A DNA stretch of 64,000 bases, taken from NCBI RefSeq assembly GCF_002858745.1, contig NZ_PJRO01000010.1, positions 124,001 through 188,000 of the forward strand, written 5' to 3'. Both the position numbers and the translations under genes were made by a program. This document shows, in pieces, positions 28,162 through 37,063 of the stretch. This DNA comes from Mesorhizobium loti. GTDB lineage: Bacteria > Pseudomonadota > Alphaproteobacteria > Rhizobiales > Rhizobiaceae. The first letter of the stretch is position 1. The number at the start of each line of letters is the position of its first letter. The notes beneath the pieces were generated by a model. That model was given only the letters and a program-made list of their open reading frames with translations, was not told where the DNA came from and made no database searches.

Positions 28162-28195
28162 TTTCACCGTGAACTTTTCTGCACTATATTTGCAG
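28162..28195 (+). promoter_or_regulatory. Promoter with operator-like repeats for the toxin-antitoxin pair
   Basis: -35-like TTTCAC (28162-28167), 17-bp spacer, -10 TATATT (28185-28190). The palindrome TTCACCGTGAA (28163-28173) lies on the -35 side, and CTGCA-N7-TGCAG (28179-28195) brackets the -10. These could be sites for autorepression by the antitoxin complex. Confidence 0.55.
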
Positions 28196-28210
28196 CAGAA
28201 AGGAAGAATC

Positions 28211-28591
28211 ATGTCGACTAGGATTGCGACAGCCCCTCATGCCCAAGAAAGCGCCGTCATCACCAAGGCAACGCTGCGGGCCGCTGAACGGCTGGATGTG
28301 ACAGCTCGAGCCTTGTCCATGATCATCGGCGTGTCGGAGGCAACGGTTTCGCGCATGCGCAAGAGTGAGTTTCTGCTCGACAGAGGCTCCAAACCATTCG
28401 AACTGGCAGTCTTGTTCATACGCCTGTTCCGGTCACTCGACGCCATCACCGGTGGCGACGAGACCGTGGCGCGGGCATGGTTGCGCAACGCCAATACAGC
28501 GCTGGGCGGTAAGCCGCTGGAGAAAATCCTGACTGTTACCGGACTTGTTGATGTCATCGGCTACCTGGACGCCCGCCGCGCTCTCGTCTGA
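28211..28591 (+). CDS. Xre/MbcA/ParS-type antitoxin (DUF2384)
   Basis: 126 residues. A helix-turn-helix region (LDVTARALSMIIGVSEATVSRMRKS) is followed by the DUF2384 toxin-binding part with ARAWLRNANTALGGKPLE, the hallmark of antitoxins paired with RES toxins. The start is ATG 28211 with AGGAAG at 28201-28206; the upstream 35-residue extension is rejected. It overlaps the toxin gene by 41 bp in the usual antitoxin-first order. It should neutralise the RES toxin and repress the shared promoter. Confidence 0.9.
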   Translation: MSTRIATAPHAQESAVITKATLRAAERLDVTARALSMIIGVSEATVSRMRKSEFLLDRGSKPFELAVLFIRLFRSLDAITGGDETVARAWLRNANTALGGKPLEKILTVTGLVDVIGYLDARRALV

Positions 28592-29324
28592 GGCAATCGG
28601 CATCGACGGACTGTGCTGGCGCATGGTGGAGGCGCAGCACCATGTCTCCACCTTGAAGCTCGTCGACACACTGGATGAACAGACGCTGCTGGAAGAGCTG
28701 ATCGAGGACACCAAGCCGCATATCCCCCTCGAGTGCCGGCATCTGCACTATCTGCTCGCCACGCCCTTCCGTTACGGCTCGGTCTACCCTTACGGCTCGC
28801 GGTTCCGCCGGGCAGGAAGGACGCTCGGTGTCTACTACGCGGCTGAAACCATTGCCACCGCGGTGGCGGAGATGTCGTTCTACCGGCTGCTGTTCTTCGC
28901 GGAATCGCCTGATACGCCATGGCCGCACGACGCAGCCGAATACACTGCCTTTTCGGCCAAGTTTCGCACCGACAAAGCATTGGACCTCACCAGACCGCCG
29001 CTGGACCGCGACGCAGCCATATGGACACTTCCAACCGACTATGCGGCATGCCAGAAGCTGGCGGATATGGCGCGCGAAGCACCCATTGAGGCTATCCGCT
29101 ATCAGTCGGCACGAGACCCGGGGGGCAAGAATTTCGCGCTGCTCACCTGCACGATCTTCAGCAACCCGCAACCGACGGAGTGGCAGACTTGGCGTGTCCG
29201 CCTAAGCGCCTCGGGCGTTCAGGCACTATGCGAATTCCCGCCGCGCCGCATCGGCTTCGACCGGACGGCCTTTGCCGGCGACCCACGGCTTGCCGCGTTA
29301 AACTGGGATCGCGGCAAAGGCTGA
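28551..29324 (+). CDS. RES-domain toxin
   Basis: 257 residues. The RES core contains PFRYGSVYPYGSRFRRAG and GVYYAAETIATAVAEMSFYRLLF, with the conserved Arg, Tyr and Glu that line the NAD+ pocket in characterised RES toxins (MbcT, ParT and related). Known members deplete NAD+ or ADP-ribosylate a target. At about 257 residues it is longer than the 150-180-residue minimal toxins; the N-terminal extension (WRMVEAQHHVSTLKLVDTLDEQ) is common in the rhizobial branch. ATG 28551 is preferred over the TTG at 28545. The 3' end overlaps the LysR gene by 27 bp. Confidence 0.88.
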   Translation: MSSATWTPAALSSEAIGIDGLCWRMVEAQHHVSTLKLVDTLDEQTLLEELIEDTKPHIPLECRHLHYLLATPFRYGSVYPYGSRFRRAGRTLGVYYAAETIATAVAEMSFYRLLFFAESPDTPWPHDAAEYTAFSAKFRTDKALDLTRPPLDRDAAIWTLPTDYAACQKLADMAREAPIEAIRYQSARDPGGKNFALLTCTIFSNPQPTEWQTWRVRLSASGVQALCEFPPRRIGFDRTAFAGDPRLAALNWDRGKG

Positions 29325-30200
29325 TCGCGTCGCCTCCGCCTCGGCGACGACCCATTCGCGGAAAAGCCTGATCTTTCGCGACTGCCGGCGTGATTTTGGA
29401 TAGACCAGGCTGTAGCTGCGGTCGTCACGCCCGATGTGCTGGAAGGGTCGTATCAGCCGGCCGCTGCTCAGCTCGTCGGCGAAGAAAATCGGCATCACCA
29501 TCGCGACCCCTTGCCCCTGCAGGGTCAAACCGACATCGATCGTCTGAACGCCGATTACCAGATCCATGCGATTGTCATCGGAGCCGTTCTCCACGCCGGC
29601 ACCGGTGAGCCAGTGCGCCCACCAGCTCTGCGCTCCAAACCGGCGCACCTTCAAAAGATCGGCGGGATGCACGATGCCATGCTTGTCGCGATAGTCAGCC
29701 GTGCAGACTGGCGCATACTCCATCGGAAACAGTGAAAAAACCTCATGCTCGGGCAGCACGCTGTCACTGCCCCGGATCATCACATCGACGTCCTCCCTGG
29801 CAAAATCGATACTGTCGTTCGATGTATGGAGCTTGATCCGGACCTCCGGGTTGGCGACCTGGAAGGAAGGAAGGCGCGGGACAAGCCAGGTGGACGCAAC
29901 TGTCGGCAGCGTCGATATGATCAGATGAAGATCAGCCTTCCTTGCGACTTCGACAAAAGCCGACCCAAGCAAATCCAGCGCCTCGGTGACCTTTGGCGAC
30001 AGCTTGCGGCCTGCCGCCGTCAGCGTAACCTGTCTCGGCTCGCGCACGAAAAGCGGAATGCCGATGCGATCTTCCAGCAGCTTGATCTGATAGCTGACTG
30101 CCGCCTGGGTCATGCCAAGCTCTTCGGCTGCGCGCGTAAAGCTCTGATATCTGGCAGCGGCCTCAAAGGCCCGAATGGCGGCAATAGGCGGCAGCTTCAT
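29298..30200 (-). CDS. LysR-family regulator (GcvA-like)
   Basis: 300 residues. The N-terminal winged helix (IAAIRAFEAAARYQSFTRAAEELGMTQAAVSYQIKLLE) is classic LysR, of the GcvA/AmpR-like branch, followed by a periplasmic-binding-protein-like effector domain. The start is ATG 30200 (MKLPPI); the track of codons extending to 30644 has no support and would overlap a divergent gene. Its target is unknown; the DUF1127-like gene 109 bp away on the opposite strand is the obvious candidate. Confidence 0.9.
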   Translation of the reverse strand: MKLPPIAAIRAFEAAARYQSFTRAAEELGMTQAAVSYQIKLLEDRIGIPLFVREPRQVTLTAAGRKLSPKVTEALDLLGSAFVEVARKADLHLIISTLPTVASTWLVPRLPSFQVANPEVRIKLHTSNDSIDFAREDVDVMIRGSDSVLPEHEVFSLFPMEYAPVCTADYRDKHGIVHPADLLKVRRFGAQSWWAHWLTGAGVENGSDDNRMDLVIGVQTIDVGLTLQGQGVAMVMPIFFADELSSGRLIRPFQHIGRDDRSYSLVYPKSRRQSRKIRLFREWVVAEAEATRSAFAAIPV

Positions 30201-30308
30201 GCCGATACATAAGCATTCTTTATGGCAGATTGCGATATTTCGCTTTGTCAGACCAGACGATACCCACCATCTTCGCTCTCGGACGATTTGCCGAATCCAG
30301 AGGCCAAG

Positions 30309-30602
30309 ATGAAAGCGCTGCTGAAAAGACTTATCGCTGGACTGGGCTTTTCTCGCCGCGGGATCGTCAGCGTCCGCCGCTTCGACAGCGCGGGTTCCTT
30401 CAACGGAATGAACGAGGCGCAACTGCGCGATATCGGCCTGTGGCGCGCTGACGAGCAAACCTATCTCCGGCTGCGGGAGCCCGCTGCCCTCGAAGTCCTG
30501 TTTCCCGGCACGGGCGGAACGCCTGTTGGCGAGGACGGCAACACCCGCTCCGGCCCGATGAAGCCACGCCTGGGGGTCAAGAACAACACGCTCGCTGGCT
30601 GA
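30309..30602 (+). CDS. Small DUF1127-like protein
   Basis: 97 residues. The central FNGMNEAQLRDIGLWRAD resembles the DUF1127 signature (LxxLDDxxLxDIGLxRxD). Such small basic proteins take part in RNA turnover and in phosphate or arginine metabolism control in alphaproteobacteria. The C-terminal 40 residues add a Pro/Gly-rich tail not usual for the family. ATG 30309 has AGAGG upstream. It is divergent from the LysR gene and followed by a terminator. Confidence 0.65.
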   Translation: MKALLKRLIAGLGFSRRGIVSVRRFDSAGSFNGMNEAQLRDIGLWRADEQTYLRLREPAALEVLFPGTGGTPVGEDGNTRSGPMKPRLGVKNNTLAG

Positions 30603-30608
30603 TGGCAT

Positions 30609-30637
30609 AAAAAAGGCGCCGGTCTCGGCGCCTTTTC
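30609..30637. terminator. Intrinsic terminator
   Basis: AAAAGGCGCC (30611-30620) pairs with GGCGCCTTTT (30627-30636). It lies between the DUF1127-like gene and the converging DAHP synthase gene and can work in both directions. Confidence 0.85.
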
Positions 30638-30659
30638 CTTCCATGCCCGTGCAGTCGAT

Positions 30660-32033
30660 TTATTCAGCCGCCTGCGTATGTGGCTGGCGAACATGGCTCT
30701 TCTTGAGCAGTTCCGACACCAGGAACGCCAATTCGATCGCCTGGTCGGCATTGAGACGCGGATCGCAGTGGGTGTGATAGCGATCCTGCAAATCCTCTGC
30801 CGTTATGGCGCGGGCACCACCGGTGCACTCGGTGACGTTCTTGCCCGTCATCTCGATGTGGATGCCACCTGCGTGGGTACCTTCCGCCTGATGTACCTCG
30901 AAGAAGGTCTGCACCTCTTTCAGGATGCGCTCGAACGGACGGGTCTTGTAACCGGCGGCGGTGATGGTGTTGCCGTGCATCGGATCGCACGACCACACCA
31001 CGCTGCGACCGGCATTCTTCACCGCACGCACCAGCTTCGGTAAATGATCGACAGCCTTATCGGCACCGAAACGAGCAATGAGCGTGAGCCGGCCCGGCTC
31101 GTTTTCGGGATTGAGCAGGTCAATCAGTTCCAGCAGGCCGTCCGGCGACAGCGATGGGCCGCATTTCAGGCCAAGCGGGTTCTTGATGCCGCGGCAATAT
31201 TCAATATGCGCGTGATCCGGCTGGCGGGTGCGGTCGCCGATCCAGATCATGTGGCCAGAGGTGGCGTACCAGTCACCAGAGGTGGAGTCGACGCGGGTCA
31301 GCGCCTCCTCGTAACCGAGCAGCAGCGCTTCGTGGCTGGTGTAGAAATCAGTCTCGCGCAGCGCAAAGTTGGTTTCCGAGGTAATGCCAACCGCTCGCAT
31401 GAAATCGATGGTTTCGGTGATACGGTTGGCGAGCGCCTCGTATTTCTCGGCCTGCGGGCTGTCGGCAACGAAGCCAAGCATCCAGCGATGTACGTTTTCC
31501 AGGCTGGCGTAACCGCCCTGCGCGAAGGCGCGCAAAAGATTGAGCGTTGCCGCCGATTGGCGATAGGCCATTTCCTGGCGAGCAGGATCAGGTATGCGTG
31601 ACTTCCCGTCGAATTCGATACCGTTGATGATGTCGCCACGATAGCTGGGCAGCGTGACCTCACCCTTGGTTTCATTGTCGGACGAACGCGGCTTGGCAAA
31701 TTGGCCTGCGACACGGCCAATCTTCACCACTGGCTGCGATCCCGCGAAGGTCAGCACAACCGCCATCTGCAGGAACACGCGGAAGAAGTCGCGGATGTTG
31801 TCCGCGCCGTGTTCCGCAAAGCTTTCTGCACAATCACCACCCTGAAGCAGGAAAGCTTCGCCATTGGCCACAGCCGCCAATTGCTTCTTCAGCTTGCGGG
31901 CCTCACCAGCGAAAACCAGCGGCGGAAAGGTGGCAAGGCGGGCCTCGGTCTCCTTCAGTGCGGCAAGATCCGGATAGGCAGGAACCTGCTGGATCGGCTT
32001 CGCTCTCCAGGAATTCGGGGACCACTTCGTCAT
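30660..32033 (-). CDS. Class II (plant-type) 3-deoxy-7-phosphoheptulonate synthase
   Basis: 457 residues. The segments LLQGGDCAESF, RGDIINGIEFD, WYATSGHMIWIGDRT, CDPMHGNT and HIEMTGKNVTECTGG mark the class II DAHP synthase family. It condenses phosphoenolpyruvate and erythrose 4-phosphate, the first step of the shikimate pathway. Metal ligands are expected at the Cys in GGDCAE and at His/Glu in the C-terminal motifs. The start is ATG 32033 (MTKWSPNSW); the 19-residue extension is rejected. Single gene. Confidence 0.94.
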   Translation of the reverse strand: MTKWSPNSWRAKPIQQVPAYPDLAALKETEARLATFPPLVFAGEARKLKKQLAAVANGEAFLLQGGDCAESFAEHGADNIRDFFRVFLQMAVVLTFAGSQPVVKIGRVAGQFAKPRSSDNETKGEVTLPSYRGDIINGIEFDGKSRIPDPARQEMAYRQSAATLNLLRAFAQGGYASLENVHRWMLGFVADSPQAEKYEALANRITETIDFMRAVGITSETNFALRETDFYTSHEALLLGYEEALTRVDSTSGDWYATSGHMIWIGDRTRQPDHAHIEYCRGIKNPLGLKCGPSLSPDGLLELIDLLNPENEPGRLTLIARFGADKAVDHLPKLVRAVKNAGRSVVWSCDPMHGNTITAAGYKTRPFERILKEVQTFFEVHQAEGTHAGGIHIEMTGKNVTECTGGARAITAEDLQDRYHTHCDPRLNADQAIELAFLVSELLKKSHVRQPHTQAAE

Positions 32034-32414
32034 TGCCGCACCCACTATTGTCGCACCCAACGCGCTTACGTGCCGGGCAGGATCGCCCAAGCCTGTCCCA
32101 TAGATGGGAATGGCGGCTCCATACAGGAAGCCGGTTTCCTATTCTAGCCCGGATTTGGCAGGGACGCGAACGACTTATGCATCCCCCTTGCGCGTTACAA
32201 CGTTTGCGCACTCCCTCCCAAACCTGCAGCAAGGACAAGATCTTACCTAACGGAACCTGTGGCGCATAGGACACGCAGGTGAAGCCAATCACAGACCTCC
32301 GCCGCCAATCGGGCGAGAATGTTAACGGAAAATGATCAATTGGTGTTACTCTGTGTAACAAAACTAGAGAGGTTTGGGCGGGAAGTGATTCGGGTCGATA
32401 GACCGAGCCATTCA
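32034..32414. other. Intergenic stretch with divergent promoters
   Basis: 381 bp between DAHP synthase and the BacA-like transporter. The inverted repeat TGTTAC-N5-GTAACA at 32344-32360 lies about 60 bp before the transporter start and may be an operator. No convincing ORF. Confidence 0.45.
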
Positions 32415-34385
32415 ATGCTGAAACGGTGGCGCCACGATACGGCAACACCGTCAACCCGGACGCCGGTTTCGTCGATGCGCGGTTTCTGGGGCCTTATGCG
32501 GGCATACTGGTTCTCGGACCGGTGGCGAGAAGCATGGGCGCTGGCCGCCATCATCGCACTTCTCACGGCGCTTTCCAGCAAGACAGGCGTCTGGTTTGCA
32601 ATAGCCTCGGGTGAATTGGTCAACTCGATCGCCTTTTTCCACGATGCCGCCAACACCACGCCCCTCACCTCGCTGTTGAGCAATGCCGGCTGGCTGGTCC
32701 TGCTTGTCATCATCAAGGATGTCGGGATCACCGGCACCCGCACACTGGTTTCGGCAACATTGCATCGCAAATGGCGCGGCTGGTTGAACGGCCGCTTCAA
32801 TGACGCTCTGCTCGACGCCAACCACACACATTTCCATGCCCAGAATGGGGGCCAAGGCAGCGCGCCGGACAACATCGATCAGCGTGTGCAGGAATCGATC
32901 AAGGACATGACCGGTGGCGCCATCGGGCTTGCCATGGGCGTGCTGGCGGTAGCCACCTCGCTGTTCTTCGTTGGACAGAAGCTGATCGCAGACTCTACGG
33001 AAGTCGCGGGGTTGGAATTCCTCGGCGACTACGGCAGTGCTGTGCTGGCGTTCGCCGCGGTTGCGGCCTACGTCCCGGTCAACACATGGATTGCCATGAA
33101 GCTCGGTGGCATGCTTGAGCGGCTCTCGGTCAAGATGCAGCAGGCCGAGGGCAGCTATCGCGGTGAATTAACGACGCTGTTGCGGCGTTCCTTCCACGTT
33201 GCAGCCGCACGTGGCGAGGAAGTGCAGAAGGCCATGCATGGTCGCCTTTATCAGGATATCGACCAGACCTGGGGACGACTGAACCGGGTCAATGCCGGTT
33301 ATTCGTCGTTTGAACTGGTCTACAATTTCATCGGCGCCCGCATCGTTGCCTATGGGCCGGGCCTTATCCCCTTCATTCACAACAAGGTCGATCTCAAGGG
33401 CTACATAACCGGCGCCGAATTGGTCAATTCGCTGATCAGCCAGTGTTCGTGGTTCATCCATGTCATGCCGGCGATCGCGGCCCTCAGGGCCAACAGCCGC
33501 CGCGTCATCGAGCTGGCCGATGCCATCGAAAGCGTCCAGCAGCCAGCCGATTTCTATCGCCAGTCCGGTCATTCGGACTTCCACTATACCCATCAGAACC
33601 CGGTTTTCGGCCTGACCATCCAGCATCTCGAATTGATGCAGAAAGGCGTCGATGCCGCGCCTTTCGTGACAACGGAACGGCTACGCTTCCGGCGCGGCGA
33701 ATGGACCTTCCTGAAGGGCGAATCCGGCAGCGGCAAAACCTCACTCATCAAGGCCATCAACGGCTTGTGGCCTTACGGGCGCGGCACCGTCGTCTTCCCG
33801 GAAGGCGTGAAAACTTTCTATGCCGCGCAGGAAGTGAAGTTGCCGCCAGTGTCCTTGAAGGAACTGGTCTGCCTGCCGGATTCACCAGACAATCATTCCG
33901 ACACCAAGGCTGCTGCTGCCCTGCACCGGGCGGGTCTCGGAGAATTCATCGAGTATCTGTCCGAAGGCACACGCGACAATCACAGCTGGGACCAGATCCT
34001 TTCCGGCGGCCAGAAGCAGAAGTTGATCGTTGCCCGTATCCTCCTGCAGCAACCTGGCCTGCTGTTCCTCGATGAAGCAACTGCAGCACTCGATCCGGAC
34101 GGTAAGGTCGCTTTCCACCAGGCGATAAAGGACAACTGCCCGGACGTTATCGTCATCAGTGTCATGCATGAGGCGATCCCGCCTCGCTCAGCGAGCGGCG
34201 AGGAATTCTACAACAGCGTGCTCAGCATTGCCGACGGCGTCGCGACCAAGAAGCCGCTGGTCCCGACCCTGCCGAGGGAAATCATCACGATCCTCGCCAA
34301 CCCACCTGCCCCTCCGGTCATCAAGACACCGATGCTGGAAGACGGTTGGGCGCGCATTACGCGCATGCGGCTCAGGCAGAAATAG
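32415..34385 (+). CDS. BacA/SbmA-like membrane domain fused to an ABC ATPase (YddA/Rv1819c type)
   Basis: 656 residues from ATG 32415. The membrane half (about six helices) has the SbmA/BacA-related segments TRTLVSATLHRKWRGWLN, DNIDQRVQESIKDMT and GELTTLLRRSFHVAAARGE. The ATPase half has Walker A GESGSGKTS, signature LSGGQKQK and Walker B LFLDEATAALD. This is the COG4178 group; the mycobacterial relative Rv1819c imports hydrophilic compounds such as antimicrobial peptides and vitamin B12. In rhizobia the ATPase-less BacA is needed for survival of nodule peptides. The actual substrate is unknown. The start is uncertain: ATG 32319 and ATG 32475 are alternatives, and no strong ribosome site is seen. 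Confidence 0.85.
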   Translation: MLKRWRHDTATPSTRTPVSSMRGFWGLMRAYWFSDRWREAWALAAIIALLTALSSKTGVWFAIASGELVNSIAFFHDAANTTPLTSLLSNAGWLVLLVIIKDVGITGTRTLVSATLHRKWRGWLNGRFNDALLDANHTHFHAQNGGQGSAPDNIDQRVQESIKDMTGGAIGLAMGVLAVATSLFFVGQKLIADSTEVAGLEFLGDYGSAVLAFAAVAAYVPVNTWIAMKLGGMLERLSVKMQQAEGSYRGELTTLLRRSFHVAAARGEEVQKAMHGRLYQDIDQTWGRLNRVNAGYSSFELVYNFIGARIVAYGPGLIPFIHNKVDLKGYITGAELVNSLISQCSWFIHVMPAIAALRANSRRVIELADAIESVQQPADFYRQSGHSDFHYTHQNPVFGLTIQHLELMQKGVDAAPFVTTERLRFRRGEWTFLKGESGSGKTSLIKAINGLWPYGRGTVVFPEGVKTFYAAQEVKLPPVSLKELVCLPDSPDNHSDTKAAAALHRAGLGEFIEYLSEGTRDNHSWDQILSGGQKQKLIVARILLQQPGLLFLDEATAALDPDGKVAFHQAIKDNCPDVIVISVMHEAIPPRSASGEEFYNSVLSIADGVATKKPLVPTLPREIITILANPPAPPVIKTPMLEDGWARITRMRLRQK

Positions 34386-34524
34386 TGGCTTGAGCCATTT
34401 CGAGTGCTTCGGCTTTCGCCTGATTTGATCCCTGCCAAGTTGACGACGGGTTCAAACACACTGATTCCCGGGTGCGGCTGCGTTGATTTTCAGAACAGCG
34501 CAATCGCCCTGCCTTCCCCCATCT

Positions 34525-34554
34525 TGACTTTGACGTTTACGTCAATGTTAGGCT
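34525..34554 (+). promoter_or_regulatory. MerR-type promoter with palindromic operator
   Basis: -35 TTGACT (34525-34530) and -10-like TTAGGC (34549-34554) are separated by 18 bp, and the palindrome TTGACGTTTACGTCAA (34530-34545) fills the spacer. MerR-family regulators act on over-spaced promoters in exactly this way; the half-site is similar to those reported for LiuR-type regulators. Confidence 0.6.
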
Positions 34555-34582
34555 TTGCCTTCGATCATGGGAGGCAGGATCG

Positions 34583-35533
34583 ATGACATTTTCCCTTGCG
34601 CAGTCTGCCCGGACTGAGACGCCCCAAAAGAACAGCACCGAAGCTGCTCCAGCCGTGCGTCGACGTGATATCCGCTTTGACGCCGATGATGGATTTCCTC
34701 TTGCCGGCACGCTGTTCGAGGGTGACGGGCAGAAGCCACTCGTGTTGATCTCTTCAGCGACCGCAGTGCCACGCGGCTTCTATGCCGCTTTTGCCGCGGC
34801 AGCCGTAGAGACCGGCGCACGCGGCGTGTTGATCTACGACTATCGCGGCACAGGCAATTCTACACGCCCAAAAGGCTGGTCGAAGCGGATCGGAATGGCC
34901 GACTGGGCATTGCATGACATGCCGGCGGCGGCCAAGGCCCTCGACAAGATCGCTCCAGGACATCCGATGGTCGGCGTTGGGCAATCCTATGGCGGCCAGG
35001 CGCTGGGCTTGTGCGGTATTTCGGATCGCTTCGTACGCTACGGCATGGTTGCGGTCATGTCGGGCTATCATCGCGGCCTCGACGACAGATGGGCGGGGCC
35101 ACGCATGTTCCTGCTTGGCGTCCCGCTCTCCTATCTGTTCCGCGACATGCCCAAGTGGATGCGGCTCGGCGAACCTATCCCTGCGACGGTTTTCCGCGAC
35201 TGGGCACGGTGGTGCTCGATGCCGGACTATTTTTTCGACGATCCGGAGCTTGGGGAAACTGCACGTTTCACCAAGGTGCAAACACCCATCCTGTCGCTGC
35301 GCATGACTGACGATCCATGGGGAACGGAACGTGCCGTCGTCTCGCTCATCAAGCACTACGACAACGCCCCCATCGAAAGGCGCTGGATTTCGCCGCAGGA
35401 CGCGGGCAGCTTCGTCGGCCATCTCGGCTTCTTCCGCTCACGCTTCGCAGAAACGCTGTGGCCGCCATTTCTGGCCTGGCTGCTTGATGGCACCGAATTC
35501 ACTATCGGTAGTGCGCCACCACAACACGTCTAG
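34583..35533 (+). CDS. Alpha/beta hydrolase (COG4757-like)
   Basis: 316 residues. The nucleophile elbow is GQSYGG (near residue 135), with YDYRGTGNS upstream and a late HLGFFRSR histidine. It belongs to the predicted hydrolases of the COG4757 kind; substrate unknown, probably a lipid or thioester. The upstream MerR-type promoter suggests regulation together with fatty or branched-chain acid catabolism, but no such gene is adjacent. ATG 34583 follows GGGAGG at about 34569-34574. Confidence 0.78.
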   Translation: MTFSLAQSARTETPQKNSTEAAPAVRRRDIRFDADDGFPLAGTLFEGDGQKPLVLISSATAVPRGFYAAFAAAAVETGARGVLIYDYRGTGNSTRPKGWSKRIGMADWALHDMPAAAKALDKIAPGHPMVGVGQSYGGQALGLCGISDRFVRYGMVAVMSGYHRGLDDRWAGPRMFLLGVPLSYLFRDMPKWMRLGEPIPATVFRDWARWCSMPDYFFDDPELGETARFTKVQTPILSLRMTDDPWGTERAVVSLIKHYDNAPIERRWISPQDAGSFVGHLGFFRSRFAETLWPPFLAWLLDGTEFTIGSAPPQHV

Positions 35534-35621
35534 AGGCACACGGTTGCCGCATACCCTTTGACCGTGCTGACAAAAATGCTAGGAGCCCGGCAACGAAGGC
35601 GCGGAGCAACGAATTCCGACC

Positions 35622-36320
35622 ATGGATGCCAGGCAATTGAAGATCGAGTCCGCGCGGGCAGCCCTTGCCCATGTCACGGATGGCATGCGGCTGGGCATCG
35701 GCACCGGCTCGACGGCAGAAGAATTCGTGCGGCTCCTGGCGGCAAAAGTCGCGACGGGCCTTTCGGTCATCGGTGTACCGACCTCGGAACGCACGGCTGC
35801 ATTGTGTGCGGAACTCGGTGTGCCGCTGACGACACTTGAGGAGACGCCCGAACTCGACCTTACCGTCGATGGTGCAGACGAAATCGATCCTGAACTCACA
35901 CTGGTCAAAGGCGGTGGCGGTGCCTTGTTGCGTGAAAAGATCGTGGCTGCGGCTTCGCAGCGCATGATCGTGATCGCCGACCGTTCCAAGCTCGTCGATA
36001 TGCTGGGCCGCTTCCCGCTGCCCATCGAAGTCAACCGCTTCGGCCTGCGCACGACCGAAATCGCTGTTGCCTCAGCGGCACGCGAACTCGGCCTTTCCGG
36101 GCCAATCACATTGAGGATGACGGCGGGCCAGCCTTTTGTTACAGACGGCGGTCATTTCATTCTCGATGCATCTTTTGGCCGCATTCCGAATACAAGAGCG
36201 CTATCAACTGCCCTCCATGCCATTCCTGGCGTGGTCGAGCACGGTCTTTTCATCGGGCTGGCGTCCGCGGCGGTTGTTGCAGGTGCCAATGGCATCGAAA
36301 CTGTCCACGCCCCCCGATAA
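35622..36320 (+). CDS. rpiA: Ribose-5-phosphate isomerase A
   Basis: 232 residues, normal for RpiA. Motifs: GIGTGSTAEEF (phosphate loop), LDLTVDGADEIDP with the active-site aspartates, and KGGGGALLREKI with the catalytic Glu/Lys. It interconverts ribose 5-phosphate and ribulose 5-phosphate. It is followed after 20 bp by the DUF2059 gene, so the two are likely co-transcribed to the terminator at 36979. Confidence 0.95.
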   Translation: MDARQLKIESARAALAHVTDGMRLGIGTGSTAEEFVRLLAAKVATGLSVIGVPTSERTAALCAELGVPLTTLEETPELDLTVDGADEIDPELTLVKGGGGALLREKIVAAASQRMIVIADRSKLVDMLGRFPLPIEVNRFGLRTTEIAVASAARELGLSGPITLRMTAGQPFVTDGGHFILDASFGRIPNTRALSTALHAIPGVVEHGLFIGLASAAVVAGANGIETVHAPR

Positions 36321-36340
36321 ACAAGGGAGTCTTTCCGATC

Positions 36341-36952
36341 ATGATGTTGAATAACCGGGTCCGCCGTCTTTCCGTGATGCTGGCGACCGTTGCGGTCGTT
36401 GCCTTCGCAGCACCTTCCTTCGCCCAGGAAATTTCCGAATCGCACCTCAAGGCGGCCCGTGCGGCAGTCGCGGCAATCCACGCGACCGACGCGTTCGACA
36501 ACATCCTGCCACAGGCAGCGGCTGCACTCGAAGCACAGCTGATCCAGAAAAATCCCGATCTGCAGGAACTGATCAGCCAGACGATCAACGCCAAGGCTCT
36601 TGCACTGGCTTCGCGCCGCTCCGATCTAGAGAAGGAAGCGGCGACTGCCTACGCCAAGGTGTTCTCGGAGCAGGATCTCAACAACATCGCCACCTTCTAT
36701 CAGTCAGAGACCGGCAAGAAACTGCTCGACAGCGGTCCGATCGTGACCCGCGAGCTCGTCAAGGCCGCTGAGATCTGGCAGAACGGCGTCGCCCGCGACC
36801 TCGCCCAACAGGTCGGTGAAGCGTTGCAGGGCGCTGCAGGCGCCAAGGCCCCGGCCCCAACCGATGGCGCAGCGCCAGCAGACGGCGCTGCACCGGCCGA
36901 CGGCGCGGCTCCGGCCGAGGGTGCCGCCCCTACGGATGGCAGCGCCAACTGA
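36341..36952 (+). CDS. Secreted DUF2059 protein with Ala/Pro-rich repeat tail
   Basis: 203 residues. A clear signal peptide (cleavage after SFA, about residue 27) leads to a helical DUF2059 domain with FSEQDLNNIATFYQSETGKKLL. The C-terminal tail repeats the unit PADGAA about six times (36850-36940) and is probably disordered. Function is unknown; the protein is periplasmic. AAGGGAG lies upstream of ATG 36341; ATG 36344 is also possible. Confidence 0.85.
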   Translation: MMLNNRVRRLSVMLATVAVVAFAAPSFAQEISESHLKAARAAVAAIHATDAFDNILPQAAAALEAQLIQKNPDLQELISQTINAKALALASRRSDLEKEAATAYAKVFSEQDLNNIATFYQSETGKKLLDSGPIVTRELVKAAEIWQNGVARDLAQQVGEALQGAAGAKAPAPTDGAAPADGAAPADGAAPAEGAAPTDGSAN

Positions 36953-36978
36953 TCGCCATAGTTCAGCGAAACTGAATC

Positions 36979-37009
36979 AAAAGCCCGGCCACCGCCGGGC
37001 TTTTCTTTT
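36979..37009 (+). terminator. Intrinsic terminator after rpiA-DUF2059
   Basis: AAAAGCCCGG (36979-36988) pairs with CCGGGCTTTT (36995-37004), followed by CTTTTG. Confidence 0.9.
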
Positions 37010-37063
37010 GTCGATTCGACGCCTACCTCTGACTTGCGTTGCACAAAGGAACAGGATCTCGCC

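Noticed and set aside
30201..30644. 148-codon N-terminal extension of the LysR regulator
   Set aside because: LysR proteins start at the helix-turn-helix; the extension would cover the DUF1127-like gene.
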